The notes beneath the pieces are model-generated. The model worked only from the letters and a program-made list of their open reading frames with translations. It had not been told where the DNA came from and searched no databases. From the NCBI GenBank assembly GCA_937934295.1, contig CALHAI010000005.1, positions 55,272 to 119,271 on the forward strand: a stretch of 64,000 nucleotides of DNA, given 5' to 3'. Made by a program: the position numbers and the translations under genes. This document shows positions 38,362-47,634 of the stretch, in pieces; the stretch's first letter is position 1; each line of letters starts with the position of its first letter. Origin of the DNA: an uncultured Blastocatellia bacterium. Lineage in GTDB: Bacteria > Acidobacteriota > Blastocatellia > HR10.

Positions 38362-39792
38362 TCACGGCAACGGCGCTCCGACGCGATGGAGCTTGATCAT
38401 GTCGGAGAGGCCGAGACCGCGAAGGGTGCCGGCCATCAAGACGACCACCTCTCCGGGGTGCGCCAGGCCTTCGTCGAGGAGGAGCCGATCGCACTGAGAG
38501 AGGAGATCATCGGAGTGGGGAGGGAATGGGAAGAGGCGCGGTTCCACTCCCCAAACGGCGGCCAACTGCCGATAGGTCGTCGGCGACGGCGTGAGCGCGA
38601 TCATGCGCTGCGGTGGGCGAAGGCTGGCGAGATATCGCGGCATGTTCCCCCCTTCGGTGAAGACGACGATCAAGCGGGCCTTCACCTCTTCGGCGGCGAA
38701 GGCGGCAGCCTCCGCGATGGCCCGTCCATAGGATCCAGAAGGCCGATCGCTCACCGCCTCCTTGAGTCGCGAGCGGGAGAGTGGGGATGCTTCGGCGGCG
38801 CGGATGATGCGATCCATCGTCCGCACGGCCTCGACCGGAAAGCGTCCGACGGCCGTCTCTCCGGAGAGCATGACGGCGTCGGTGCCATCCAAGACCGCGT
38901 TCGCCACATCTGAGGCTTCGGCGCGCGTGGGACGCGGATTCTCGATCATGGATTGCAGCATCTGCGTCGCTGTGATCACCACTTTTCCGGCTCGATTCGC
39001 CCGCGCGATGATCTCCTTCTGAAGGACGGGGACGCGCTCGACCGCCGTCTCGACGCCGAGATCCCCGCGGGCGACCATGAGTCCATCGGCCGCCTGCAGG
39101 ATTTCGTCCAAGCGGCGGACGGCTTCGGCCTTCTCGATCTTCGCGATCACAGGAATGCGGGCATCGGCTTCTTCGATCAATCGCCTGGCGACCCGACAAT
39201 CGGCGGCGGAACGGACGAAGGAAAGGCCGACGTAGTCCACATCCTGCTCGATCCCGAATCGGAGATCGTGCCGATCTTTCTCCGTCAGCGCCGAGAGCGA
39301 CAACGTGACGCTCGGCAGATTGAGGCCCTTCCGCGGCCCCAACCACCCGCCGTGCACGACGCGACAGATGAGCGCGCCCGCCTCCTTCTCCTCGACCACT
39401 AACTCGAGCGCCCCATCATCGAGGAGGATACGATCCCCAACGGAAGCCTCCTCGATCAGGGCCGGATAGTTGGTCGAAAGGCGCGTCGCATCTCCGATGA
39501 TCTCCTCGGCCACGATGCGCAGGCGCGCGCCCGTACGCAACTCGACCGGCTGTCCCCCCTTCAAGTCGCCGATCCGCAGTTTCGGCCCCGCCAGGTCCAT
39601 CAAGATGGCGACCGCTTTCCGAAAGTGCGCCGACAGCTCGCGCACTCGGGCGATGACTTCGGCATGCTCCTCATAGGTCCCGTGCGACATATTCACCCGC
39701 ACGACGTCCACGCCCGCTTCGATGAGCGCCGCGAGCGTCGAACGCGCGTGCGAGGCCGGCCCCACCGTCGCGACGATCTTCACGCGCCGCAT
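38362..39792 (-). CDS. pyk: Pyruvate kinase
   Basis: Final glycolytic enzyme, phosphoenolpyruvate plus ADP to pyruvate plus ATP. About 476 residues from ATG 39792 (MRRVKIVATVGPAS); an ATG at 39816 in the same frame would add eight residues, and neither has a clear ribosome binding site. Motifs: VNMSHG near the N terminus, PVIAKIEKAEAVRRLDEIL (the active-site lysine block) and ATQMLQSMIENPRPTRAE. The C-terminal regulatory domain is present. It is the last gene of a minus-strand set after hflX and the 7TM-HD gene. Confidence 0.95.
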   Translation of the reverse strand: MRRVKIVATVGPASHARSTLAALIEAGVDVVRVNMSHGTYEEHAEVIARVRELSAHFRKAVAILMDLAGPKLRIGDLKGGQPVELRTGARLRIVAEEIIGDATRLSTNYPALIEEASVGDRILLDDGALELVVEEKEAGALICRVVHGGWLGPRKGLNLPSVTLSLSALTEKDRHDLRFGIEQDVDYVGLSFVRSAADCRVARRLIEEADARIPVIAKIEKAEAVRRLDEILQAADGLMVARGDLGVETAVERVPVLQKEIIARANRAGKVVITATQMLQSMIENPRPTRAEASDVANAVLDGTDAVMLSGETAVGRFPVEAVRTMDRIIRAAEASPLSRSRLKEAVSDRPSGSYGRAIAEAAAFAAEEVKARLIVVFTEGGNMPRYLASLRPPQRMIALTPSPTTYRQLAAVWGVEPRLFPFPPHSDDLLSQCDRLLLDEGLAHPGEVVVLMAGTLRGLGLSDMIKLHRVGAPLP

Positions 39793-39862
39793 GCCCGTTG
39801 TATCGCCCGCGAACATAAGCTCGGTGAGAGAGCGAAGGCCGTCTCGCAGAGTGCCTGGGCAT

Positions 39863-42385
39863 TCAAGGAGAGCGGCTCGCCGAAGACGGATGAGAGGAGG
39901 ATTCCCCCTCCTGACTATGGGGGAGCTCCTCTGCTCTGCCCGCCACGACGTTCTCCTCAGGGAGCGCCGCGCATTCGGCTGCGGATTCCGCTGGCGGCGC
40001 AGCCGGTCCTATCTCCCGTGGCAGATCGAAACCAGAGACGGTCTCATAGTTGGCTTCGACGGCCACCAACTCTTCTTCTCGGAAGCCGGGATATGGAACG
40101 CGCGTGTGGTAGATCGTCTGGAGCGTCTGAATGATCGTCTCCCGAATGCGCGTGAGATCGCGCATGCGGAGATGGCATTCGTCGAACTGGCCATCGGTCA
40201 TCATATCCTCGATGATCCGACGCACGAGGAGTTGGACCTTCTCCGGCGTGGGGTATCGGAGCGAGCGGACGGCGGCCTCCGAACTATCGCACATCATCAC
40301 GATTGCCGCCTCGATCGTTTGCGGCTTCGGCCCCGGGTAGCGAAAGCAGTGCTCGTCCACTGGCGTTCCCTTCTGTCGCGCTTGTTCTAACGCCTTCGCG
40401 TAAAAGTAATGCAGGCGCCGCGTCCCGTGGTGTTGCGGGATGAGGTCCACGATCTGTCGCGGCAGCCGATGCTCTTCAGCCAGGCGAATCCCCTCCAGAA
40501 CATGCTGAATGATACGGCGCGCGCTCTCCTGCGGCGGCCAATGGTCATGAGGGTTGCCCCCTCCGGCTTGATTCTCGATGTAGAGGCCCGGATCGGCCAA
40601 CTTCCCCACGTCGTGATAGTATGAGCCGACGCGGACCAATAACGCGTGCGCGCCGATGGCCTTGGCCGCTTCCTCGGCCAAGGTGGCCACGATGAGCGAG
40701 TGATGATATGTCCCTGGCGCTTCAATGGCCAGACGCTTGAGCAATGGCAGCTCAGCGTTCGAGAGCTCCAGAAGTTTCACATCTGTGACGATCCCAAAAA
40801 GCGACTCGTTGATCGGCAAGGCGAACGCCGCTAAAGCTGCCGTCAGCATGCCGCCGAGCAAGCCGCAGAAGGCATTCCAAAGGACGGGGCCGAAGACCAG
40901 ACTCTCGCCGCGGCTGAGGAGAATGATGATTGTGGCCCCGAGGTTGGCGATTCCGATGATCGCCCCAGCCCGCGTGATCGTATCCCGTTGCTGATATCGC
41001 CCAACGCCATAGACGGCCACAATATTCCCGATCAGGGCATAGAGGAGCGGTGAGAGGTCGCGCGCCAGAATGCCCGTGAGCAGCGAGACCAGCATCCCCA
41101 CCATCAGCGCGATGCGCGATTCCAGCAGCAGCGCGACCACCAACGCCGCCGCTGCATACGGGATGGCGAACTGATACCCCTCCGGAGAATCGAACGCTCC
41201 TAACCGATAGGCCACACCGCTGGAGACGGCCATCCCCGCGCGCACGATGAAGAGCTGCGCGAAGATGGAGAGGGCCGCCAACAGGAAGATCTTGAACGGT
41301 GTGAGGTAATAGACGCGCGTGCGCGCGGCGAATCGCCAGAGCGCGTAGTAGAGGGCCAGGGCGATGGTGAACAGCCCAAGCGCGCGTCGGCCCGGGCGCG
41401 TATCGGTCGCTTGGCGACGCAAAGCCTCCAACGCCGCCCGGATGTGCGGCGTGACCACTTCTCCGCGAGCGGCGATCAATTGGCGCGGGGCATAGCGCGT
41501 CGTCGCCACCAAGCGTTCGGTCGCCCGCTGCCGCCATCGGGCCGTCAGGTCTTCCGCCAATACACAGTTCACGCGCACCAGCTCAGCAAGCCATGCGCCA
41601 TATCGCAAGGCATCGGCCTCGCTCAAGCTGCGCTGGAGCGCCCGGCGCGCCTCCGCAAGCGGCATCACCTCGCTCGCTCGCACGCGCGGATGCATCTCCA
41701 GACGCTCGATCCCCTCTCCCGATTCCACCCGAGCCGGAACGATGCGCACCTCTCCGGTCAGACTCTCCATCAGCTCGCGCACCTCGCCATCCGGGCGAAT
41801 GTATCGGCTCATGATCCCAGAGAGCGCCGCTTCCAAGCGTGTGAGCACTGACTCCCCACTCTGGCCGAGCGCCCATGCTTCGATGAGCTCCTCCGTCAAG
41901 GGCACGGGGACTCCCTGCGCGCGCAGCGGGGCCAGAACCTCCGCCTCCATCCGCGCGCGCACGCGAGGACGCCGCAACTCTTCACGGGTGAGCGCCCGCT
42001 TTCCGAAGACGGCCTCCATCCGCTCAGCGAACTGCTGGCGCCCCTGCGCGAAATAGTCCCGCAGGGCCGAACGCGCGTCCTCCGCGCGATCCGGGTAGTA
42101 CCGAAAGATCGGTGGAATCTTCCGCGCTTCCTCCTCCCGCAGGCGCGCCGTGCGCTCCGGATCCACGACGATCAGTTCGGTCGGCGCGATCACATCCGTC
42201 TGCAGCACATCCCCCACGCGATAGTCGGGGAGCGACAGCAGCGGGAATCGCGCCACAAGCCCAGCCGTCAGCACCGACAGCGGAAGCGCGCATATCCAAA
42301 AGAGCGCGCGCGGAGATAAGCGCATGGTCGCTCGCTCTCCCCAGCGCGCGACACGCGCCTCGATCTTCTCCCGCCACTTCCTCAT
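39863..42385 (-). CDS. 7TM-HD membrane phosphohydrolase (PgpH-like)
   Basis: An 840-residue receptor-type HD phosphodiesterase. An N-terminal membrane helix (about 29-47) is followed by a large extracytoplasmic 7TMR-HDED domain (about 55-300), seven membrane spans (about 330-555) and a cytoplasmic HD domain (about 570-740). The catalytic motifs are APGTYHHSLIVATLAEEAA, YYHDVGKL and, further on, HHGTRRLHYFY. PgpH proteins hydrolyse cyclic di-AMP; that substrate is inferred from the family. The start codon overlaps the hflX stop region by 4 bases, so the two are coupled. Pyruvate kinase follows about 70 bases later. Confidence 0.92.
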   Translation of the reverse strand: MRKWREKIEARVARWGERATMRLSPRALFWICALPLSVLTAGLVARFPLLSLPDYRVGDVLQTDVIAPTELIVVDPERTARLREEEARKIPPIFRYYPDRAEDARSALRDYFAQGRQQFAERMEAVFGKRALTREELRRPRVRARMEAEVLAPLRAQGVPVPLTEELIEAWALGQSGESVLTRLEAALSGIMSRYIRPDGEVRELMESLTGEVRIVPARVESGEGIERLEMHPRVRASEVMPLAEARRALQRSLSEADALRYGAWLAELVRVNCVLAEDLTARWRQRATERLVATTRYAPRQLIAARGEVVTPHIRAALEALRRQATDTRPGRRALGLFTIALALYYALWRFAARTRVYYLTPFKIFLLAALSIFAQLFIVRAGMAVSSGVAYRLGAFDSPEGYQFAIPYAAAALVVALLLESRIALMVGMLVSLLTGILARDLSPLLYALIGNIVAVYGVGRYQQRDTITRAGAIIGIANLGATIIILLSRGESLVFGPVLWNAFCGLLGGMLTAALAAFALPINESLFGIVTDVKLLELSNAELPLLKRLAIEAPGTYHHSLIVATLAEEAAKAIGAHALLVRVGSYYHDVGKLADPGLYIENQAGGGNPHDHWPPQESARRIIQHVLEGIRLAEEHRLPRQIVDLIPQHHGTRRLHYFYAKALEQARQKGTPVDEHCFRYPGPKPQTIEAAIVMMCDSSEAAVRSLRYPTPEKVQLLVRRIIEDMMTDGQFDECHLRMRDLTRIRETIIQTLQTIYHTRVPYPGFREEELVAVEANYETVSGFDLPREIGPAAPPAESAAECAALPEENVVAGRAEELPHSQEGESSSHPSSASRSP

Positions 42386-44058
42386 GCGCGTACGCTCACC
42401 ACCGGCCCCTCGACGGATCGCCCCAATTCTTCCGCGAGGCGCCGAAGCAACTCCCCAAGCGTCTCCGCATGCCGCGCCGAGATCGCCAGCGCTCCATAGC
42501 TGCGACAGAGATTACGCATGACCTCCGGAGCCACCAGATCGCTCTTGTTGAAGACGAGCAGGCGCGGGATGTCTCCGAGGTGCAACTCCCGCAGCGTGCG
42601 CTCGACCACCTCGATGTGCTGCTCCAGATAGGGGCTGCTCGCATCCACCAGATGAATGAGCAGGTCCGAATCGGCGATCTCCTCCAGCGTCGCCCGAAAG
42701 GCGCGGATCACATCCGGCGGCATACGGCGAATGAACCCGACTGTGTCCGAGAGGATGATTTCTTCCCCATTCGGCAGACGGAGGCGACGACTCGTGGGGT
42801 CGAGCGTCGCGAACATCCGCTCCTCGGCGAGCACGCACGAACGCGTCAGCGTGTTCAGGAGCGTGGACTTCCCGGCATTCGTATAGCCGACGATAGAGAC
42901 GATGGGGATCTGCGCCCGTCGCCGACGCTGGCGCCGCTGCTCCCAATCCGTGCGCAGGGCTTCGATCTGTTCCTCCAAGTGCCGAATGCGATCGCGAATG
43001 CGCCGCCGATCCATCTCCAGCTTCGTCTCTCCAGGCCCACGTCCACCGATGCCGCCAGTCAGTCGCGAGAGTCCCGTATCGGCGTCGGTCAAGCGCGGCA
43101 GCAAGTAGCGGAGCTGCGCCAACTCGACCTGCAACTTCCCTTCGCGCGAGTGCGCCCGTTGGGCGAAGATGTCCAGGATCAGTTGCGTGCGATCGAGGAT
43201 CTTCAGATCCGTCGCAGCGGTGATCGCCCGAACCTGTCCCGGCGTCAGATTCTGATCAAAGACGATCACGTCCGCGCCCAATTGCAAGGCGCGGATGAGG
43301 ACCTCCCGCAGCTTCCCCCTCCCGATGAGGAACTTCGGGTCATACTCCTTGCGCCGCTGCACGAGGGTATCGAGGACGATCAGTCCCGCCGACTCACTCA
43401 ACAGCCGCAGCTCCTCGAGCGATTCTTCCGCGTCGGCCAGCGAGCCCGTCGTCACGCTCACCAGAAGCGCGCGATCGCGCTCATCCTGCGGGTGTACCAG
43501 ACGCCGATTCCGCGCCAACTCTTCTTCAAGCGATTCGATCAGCTCCAGAAAATTCACCCCGAGTTGACCAGGAGGCTTGGGCTCGAGAAATTGAAAGCGA
43601 GAGGTGACGCTCCCGCCGTCAGGATCCCCTGGCTGAGCCGGCATGAGATGCGCGATGTGCACGCGCGCGGGCGCTCCGCTGTCGGTCACCTCCACGATCG
43701 CCATCACATCCAGCCGCAGCAAGGCCAAATCCGTGAGATCCTCCTCCGTGAACGGCTCCCCGTGAAGATGCGTGTGAAGGCAGCGAAGGCCACAAAATCG
43801 CCCGCTCGATGTCCGAATGCGGCGCAGGTTCGGCCATACGATCTGGCGCGCATCGCCCACAACGACGTATTCGATCCGTCCCTTGCGATCCACCAGCACA
43901 CCCACTTGCCGATGCATCTCATGGGAAAGCTCCGCAAGCGCGTGCGCGAACTCCGGCGTGATGATCTGATCGGGGGGAAGGCGGCGGTGAGAGAGCCGTT
44001 CCAACCGCCGACGATGACTCGCCTTCAAGCCGTGCGTATGCCCGAAAAGCGTACCGAT
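42382..44058 (-). CDS. hflX: Ribosome-associated GTPase HflX
   Basis: GTPase that splits stalled or stressed ribosomes. It has the long N-terminal domain found in several phyla (LPPDQIITPEFAHALAELS, then VLVDRKGRIEYVVVGDA and LRCLHTHLHGEP). The HflX domain follows (KFLIGRGKLREV, DRTQLILDIFAQRAHSREGKLQVELAQL split across about 60 residues), then a G domain with GYTNAGKST, DTVGFIRRMP and NKSDL. The start is unclear. No ATG, GTG or TTG lies where homologues start (just before IGTLFGHTHGLK). A strong AGAGGAGG is 9 bases before an ATC codon at 44058, used here provisionally. The next standard codon is TTG 44028; a TTG at 44298 lies upstream of the apparent promoter. Confidence 0.85.
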   Translation of the reverse strand: MGTLFGHTHGLKASHRRRLERLSHRRLPPDQIITPEFAHALAELSHEMHRQVGVLVDRKGRIEYVVVGDARQIVWPNLRRIRTSSGRFCGLRCLHTHLHGEPFTEEDLTDLALLRLDVMAIVEVTDSGAPARVHIAHLMPAQPGDPDGGSVTSRFQFLEPKPPGQLGVNFLELIESLEEELARNRRLVHPQDERDRALLVSVTTGSLADAEESLEELRLLSESAGLIVLDTLVQRRKEYDPKFLIGRGKLREVLIRALQLGADVIVFDQNLTPGQVRAITAATDLKILDRTQLILDIFAQRAHSREGKLQVELAQLRYLLPRLTDADTGLSRLTGGIGGRGPGETKLEMDRRRIRDRIRHLEEQIEALRTDWEQRRQRRRRAQIPIVSIVGYTNAGKSTLLNTLTRSCVLAEERMFATLDPTSRRLRLPNGEEIILSDTVGFIRRMPPDVIRAFRATLEEIADSDLLIHLVDASSPYLEQHIEVVERTLRELHLGDIPRLLVFNKSDLVAPEVMRNLCRSYGALAISARHAETLGELLRRLAEELGRSVEGPVVSVRA

Positions 44059-44157
44059 AAGCCGTGACCTCCTCTGCGCATTCTTTCTACACAGCGAGAC
44101 GACCTCGCAACGAGGCCGCTCACGCTTCGGCGCATCCGCCGCCCCGAAGCAGGAGAC

Positions 44158-44166
44158 ATTGTACCA
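44158..44166 (-). promoter_or_regulatory. Extended -10 promoter of hflX
   Basis: Minus-strand TGGTACAAT (44166-44158), an extended -10 element; no -35 match is visible. It would place the transcript start near 44151, inside any frame starting at 44298, which argues for a start further downstream. Confidence 0.4.
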
Positions 44167-44226
44167 TCTCGGAGAGTCGCCAGGCGAGAGAGAACCCCGT
44201 GTTCGGGAGCTCGTGCGGCGTTTGGC

Positions 44227-44256
44227 TTGACGTCGAGGGCCGGCCCCTTCTACACT
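44227..44256 (+). promoter_or_regulatory. Promoter of the hem operon, nearly leaderless
   Basis: TTGACG (44227-44232), 18-base spacer, TACACT (44251-44256). The first ATG (44268) is 11 bases beyond the -10 box, so the leader would be about five bases. A second ATG at 44280 is in frame. Confidence 0.55.
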
Positions 44257-44267
44257 TTCCCACTCAA

Positions 44268-45101
44268 ATGAGAGCGAAGATGGGGCGGGAATCCCCAAGG
44301 CGTCCTTCCCTCACGGTCCTCATCACGCGACCTTGGGACCAAGCGCAAGAGTTCGCCGCTCTCCTTCAGGAAGGCGGGGCGGAACCGCTCCTCTTCCCGA
44401 CAATAGAAATCGCCCCTCCGGAGTCGTGGGACGCGTGCGATGCGCGCCTCCAGCAGATTGACGCCTATACGGATCTGATCTTCACGAGCCCGAACGCCGT
44501 GCGCTTCTTCTTGGAGCGCTGTGCGCGTGTTTTCGATTTAGCGCGCCTCCGCGCGCGGACTTTTCATGCTGTCGGCCCGAAGACGGCCCGTGTGATCGCC
44601 GCGTATGGATTCGCGGTCGCGCCGCTGCCGGACGATTTCGACGCGGCGCATCTGGCCGAGGTGATCGCTTCCGATCGAACGGTCCGCCAGCGCCGATTCC
44701 TCTTCCCCAAGGGCGATCTGGCCGAGGAGACGCTTGTGCGCCGATTGCAGGAGGCGGGGTTTTCCGTCGACACCGTCACCGTGTATCGGACGGTGAAACC
44801 GAATCCCCCACCGGAGAGGCGGCGCGCCCTCTGGCGGGCGCTTCGGCGCGGAGAGATTCACGTCGTCACCTTCTTCAGCCCTTCCAGCGTTCGGAACTTC
44901 GTGGACTTCTTCCCGGATTTCCCAACGCTCTTCTCGAATGAAGCGAGTGGCCATCTGCCGAAGATCGCGGTTCTCGGAGAGACGACGGCTCGTGCCTGCC
45001 AAGCGGTGGGGCTGCCCGTGCACCTTCGCCCCGCAGCGCGCTCGGCTGAAGCGCTCGCTCGCGCGATCCTTCGACAAGGGCATCGAGGAGAGACCGCATG
45101 A
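44268..45101 (+). CDS. hemD: Uroporphyrinogen-III synthase
   Basis: Closes hydroxymethylbilane into uroporphyrinogen III with inversion of ring D. About 277 residues in the two-lobed HemD pattern: VLITRPWDQAQEFAALLQ near the N terminus, DLIFTSPNAVRFFLE, an AVGPKTARVI stretch, VYRTVKP and VTFFSPSSVRNFV, and the final LGETTARACQAVGLPV. Sequence conservation is low in this family, but context is decisive: it overlaps hemE by 4 bases (ATGA) and begins a haem operon. The start is ATG 44268, or 44280. Confidence 0.9.
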   Translation: MRAKMGRESPRRPSLTVLITRPWDQAQEFAALLQEGGAEPLLFPTIEIAPPESWDACDARLQQIDAYTDLIFTSPNAVRFFLERCARVFDLARLRARTFHAVGPKTARVIAAYGFAVAPLPDDFDAAHLAEVIASDRTVRQRRFLFPKGDLAEETLVRRLQEAGFSVDTVTVYRTVKPNPPPERRRALWRALRRGEIHVVTFFSPSSVRNFVDFFPDFPTLFSNEASGHLPKIAVLGETTARACQAVGLPVHLRPAARSAEALARAILRQGHRGETA

Positions 45102-46177
45102 GACCGTTGGAGAACGACCTCTTCCTGAGGGCGTGTCGACGGGAACCGACCGAGCGCACGCCGATCTGGCTGATGCGCCAGGCGGGGCGTTATTTGCCCT
45201 CCTATCGGGCGCTGCGCGAGCGCTACGATTTCCTCACGCTCTGTCGCACGCCGGAATTGGCGGCCGAGATCACAGTGCAGCCCGTGGAGCAGTTGGGCGT
45301 TGACGCCGCGATCCTCTTCTCGGACATCCTCGTCATCCCCGAAGCGATGGGGCTCATGTTGCGGATCGAAGAGAGTGGGGGACCGCACATCGAGAATCCC
45401 GTGCGCACGGCTGCGGATGTCGCGCATCTGGTGATCCCCGATCCGCAGGAGAAGCTGAGCTACATCTTAGAGGCCATTCGTGTGACTCAGGAGCGCTTGC
45501 GCAGGCGCGTGCCGCTCATCGGATTCGCCGGGGCCCCCTGGACGCTCTTCGCCTACATGGTCGAGGGCAGCGGAAGGGATGATTTCCGTCGCGCGCGCGT
45601 CTTCGCGCGCGAGGTCCCGAGCGTCGCGCACGCGCTCCTTGAGAAGATCGCGCGCGCCGTCGCTCGCTTCTTGCACGCCCAGATCGAAGCCGGCGTGCAC
45701 GCCGTGCAGCTCTTCGACACGTGGGCCGGATTGCTTGATCCGGATAGCTTCCTGGAGTTCTCGCTGACCTATGTCCGCCGGGTCATCGAAACCGTCAAAG
45801 CCGCTGCGCCGCGACGCGTTCCCATCCTCCTCTTCTCGCGTGGAACGGCCGCCTGGATCGAAGCGCTCGCCGAAACCGGGGCCGACGTCCTCAGCGTGGA
45901 TTGGACGTGCGATCTGGCGCGCGCTCGGCAACAAACGGGGGACCGCGTCGCCCTTCAGGGGAATCTCGACCCCACCGTCCTGCTCGCGTCTCCGGAGGTC
46001 GTCGTCCGAGAAGCGCGGAAGGTACTCGCGCGATTTGGTGTCGGCGCCGGGCACATCTTCAACCTTGGACATGGCGTTCTGCCGGAGACGCCGGTCGAGA
46101 ACGTGCGTCGACTTGTGGACACCGTGAAGCGCGAGAGCCCACAATATCATGTTCAGCGTGGCGAAGCGTCACGGTGA
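45098..46177 (+). CDS. hemE: Uroporphyrinogen decarboxylase
   Basis: Removes four carboxyl groups from uroporphyrinogen III to give coproporphyrinogen III. 359 residues. The N-terminal signature TPIWLMRQAGRYLPSY is intact, as are GFAGAPWTLFAYMVEG, the FDTWAGLL motif and NLGHGVLPETPVENV near the C terminus. The ATG overlaps the hemD stop. hemN follows 29 bases downstream. Confidence 0.97.
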   Translation: MRPLENDLFLRACRREPTERTPIWLMRQAGRYLPSYRALRERYDFLTLCRTPELAAEITVQPVEQLGVDAAILFSDILVIPEAMGLMLRIEESGGPHIENPVRTAADVAHLVIPDPQEKLSYILEAIRVTQERLRRRVPLIGFAGAPWTLFAYMVEGSGRDDFRRARVFAREVPSVAHALLEKIARAVARFLHAQIEAGVHAVQLFDTWAGLLDPDSFLEFSLTYVRRVIETVKAAAPRRVPILLFSRGTAAWIEALAETGADVLSVDWTCDLARARQQTGDRVALQGNLDPTVLLASPEVVVREARKVLARFGVGAGHIFNLGHGVLPETPVENVRRLVDTVKRESPQYHVQRGEASR

Positions 46178-46206
46178 CGCTCGTCGCGCGTACCGGAGAC
46201 GCGATC

Positions 46207-47595
46207 ATGAAAAGTCTGGAATTCGTCGAGCTGGATCTGTTGCGAAAATACGATCGGCCCGGACCGCGGTATACGAGCTATCCGCCGGCGCCCGCCTTCA
46301 CGCCGGAATTTGGGCCGGAGGAATTCCAAGCGGCGATCCTCGAAAATAATGCCGCGCGACCGACGGCCGATCTCTCGCTGTATGTGCACATCCCGTTTTG
46401 CGACACACTCTGCTATTTCTGTGGGTGCACGATGCTGGTGACGCATCGTCCGGAGACGATTCGGAGATACCTGGATCATCTGGAACGCGAGATCGCGCTC
46501 GTGCGGACGTGGATCGCTCCGGAGCGAAAGGTCACGCAATTGCATTGGGGAGGGGGAACGCCCTCCTTTCTCCGTCCGGAAGAGATTCGCGAACTGGCCG
46601 GCTTCATGGCCGAGCGCTTTCCCTTCGGGGAAGATCCCGAGGTCGGCGTGGAGATCGATCCGCGCGGGCTCACCATCGAGCACATGAAGGCATTTCGCGA
46701 GAGCGGCTTCAATCGTGTGAGCCTGGGCGTGCAGGATTTTGATCCCCTCGTCCAGCAGGCCGTCAATCGCATCCAACCGGAAGAGATCACGCGCCGCGCC
46801 ATCGAGTGGGCGCGCGAGCTGGGGTTCCGCAGCATCAACGTGGATCTCATCTACGGCCTGCCGTTTCAAACGCTTGACTCCTTCGCGCGCACGTTGGAGA
46901 AAGTGATCGCGCTTGATCCGGATCGGATCGCCGTCTTCAACTTCGCTTATGTCCCTTGGCTCAAGCCGCACCAACGGTTGATCCGACAGGAGGACCTCCC
47001 CGCGCCAGAGGTGAAGCTGCGCCTGCTGAAGCTGACGATCGAGACGCTGAGCCAGGCCGGATACGTCTACATCGGCATGGATCACTTCGCGAAGCCGGAG
47101 GATGAGCTAGCGCGCGCGCAGCAGGAGAAGACGCTCTATCGCAATTTCCAAGGGTATTCGACGCGCGCCGGCGCCGATCTCTATGCCTTCGGCATGTCGG
47201 CCATCAGTCAGTTCGACCGCATCTACGCGCAGAATTATAAGGAGCTGAAGGCGTACTACACCCGGATCGCGGCCGATAGACTGGCGACAGCGCTCGGCTA
47301 TCGCCTCACAGAGGATGACCTCGTGCGCCGCCACGTCATCATGCGGTTGATGTGCGACATGGAGTTGACCAAGGCGGACGTGGAGGAGCACTTCGGCATT
47401 CGCTTCGACAAGTATTTCGCCGAGGCGCTCACGAAATTGGAGGAGTTCGTCGCCGATGGCTTGCTGCGGATCACGCAAGAGAAGCTCATTGTCACGGACC
47501 TCGGGCGGCTCGTCATCCGCAACATCGCGATGTGCTTCGATGCGCACCTCGAACGCATGATGCGGGAGCGACCGATCTTCTCGCGGACGGTATGA
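46207..47595 (+). CDS. hemN: Oxygen-independent coproporphyrinogen III dehydrogenase
   Basis: Radical-SAM enzyme that decarboxylates coproporphyrinogen III to protoporphyrinogen IX without oxygen. 462 residues. The iron-sulfur cluster motif CDTLCYFCGC lies in YVHIPFCDTLCYFCGC (about 59-74). The N-terminal YDRPGPRYTSYP is the HemN-type start and distinguishes it from HemW. GGGTPSFL and the ENxARPTADLSLYVH-type region also fit, and a C-terminal HemN domain is present. The ATG 46207 is chosen because it gives this canonical N terminus; the open frame extends upstream within hemE. Confidence 0.95.
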   Translation: MKSLEFVELDLLRKYDRPGPRYTSYPPAPAFTPEFGPEEFQAAILENNAARPTADLSLYVHIPFCDTLCYFCGCTMLVTHRPETIRRYLDHLEREIALVRTWIAPERKVTQLHWGGGTPSFLRPEEIRELAGFMAERFPFGEDPEVGVEIDPRGLTIEHMKAFRESGFNRVSLGVQDFDPLVQQAVNRIQPEEITRRAIEWARELGFRSINVDLIYGLPFQTLDSFARTLEKVIALDPDRIAVFNFAYVPWLKPHQRLIRQEDLPAPEVKLRLLKLTIETLSQAGYVYIGMDHFAKPEDELARAQQEKTLYRNFQGYSTRAGADLYAFGMSAISQFDRIYAQNYKELKAYYTRIAADRLATALGYRLTEDDLVRRHVIMRLMCDMELTKADVEEHFGIRFDKYFAEALTKLEEFVADGLLRITQEKLIVTDLGRLVIRNIAMCFDAHLERMMRERPIFSRTV

Positions 47596-47634
47596 TCGAG
47601 CCCCTTCGCGAGGGGCTTCCGGCGGAGGTCGCCT

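Noticed and set aside
42112..44067. 651-residue open frame on the plus strand across hflX
   Set aside because: Antisense to hflX with no recognisable domain; hflX motifs on the other strand are decisive.
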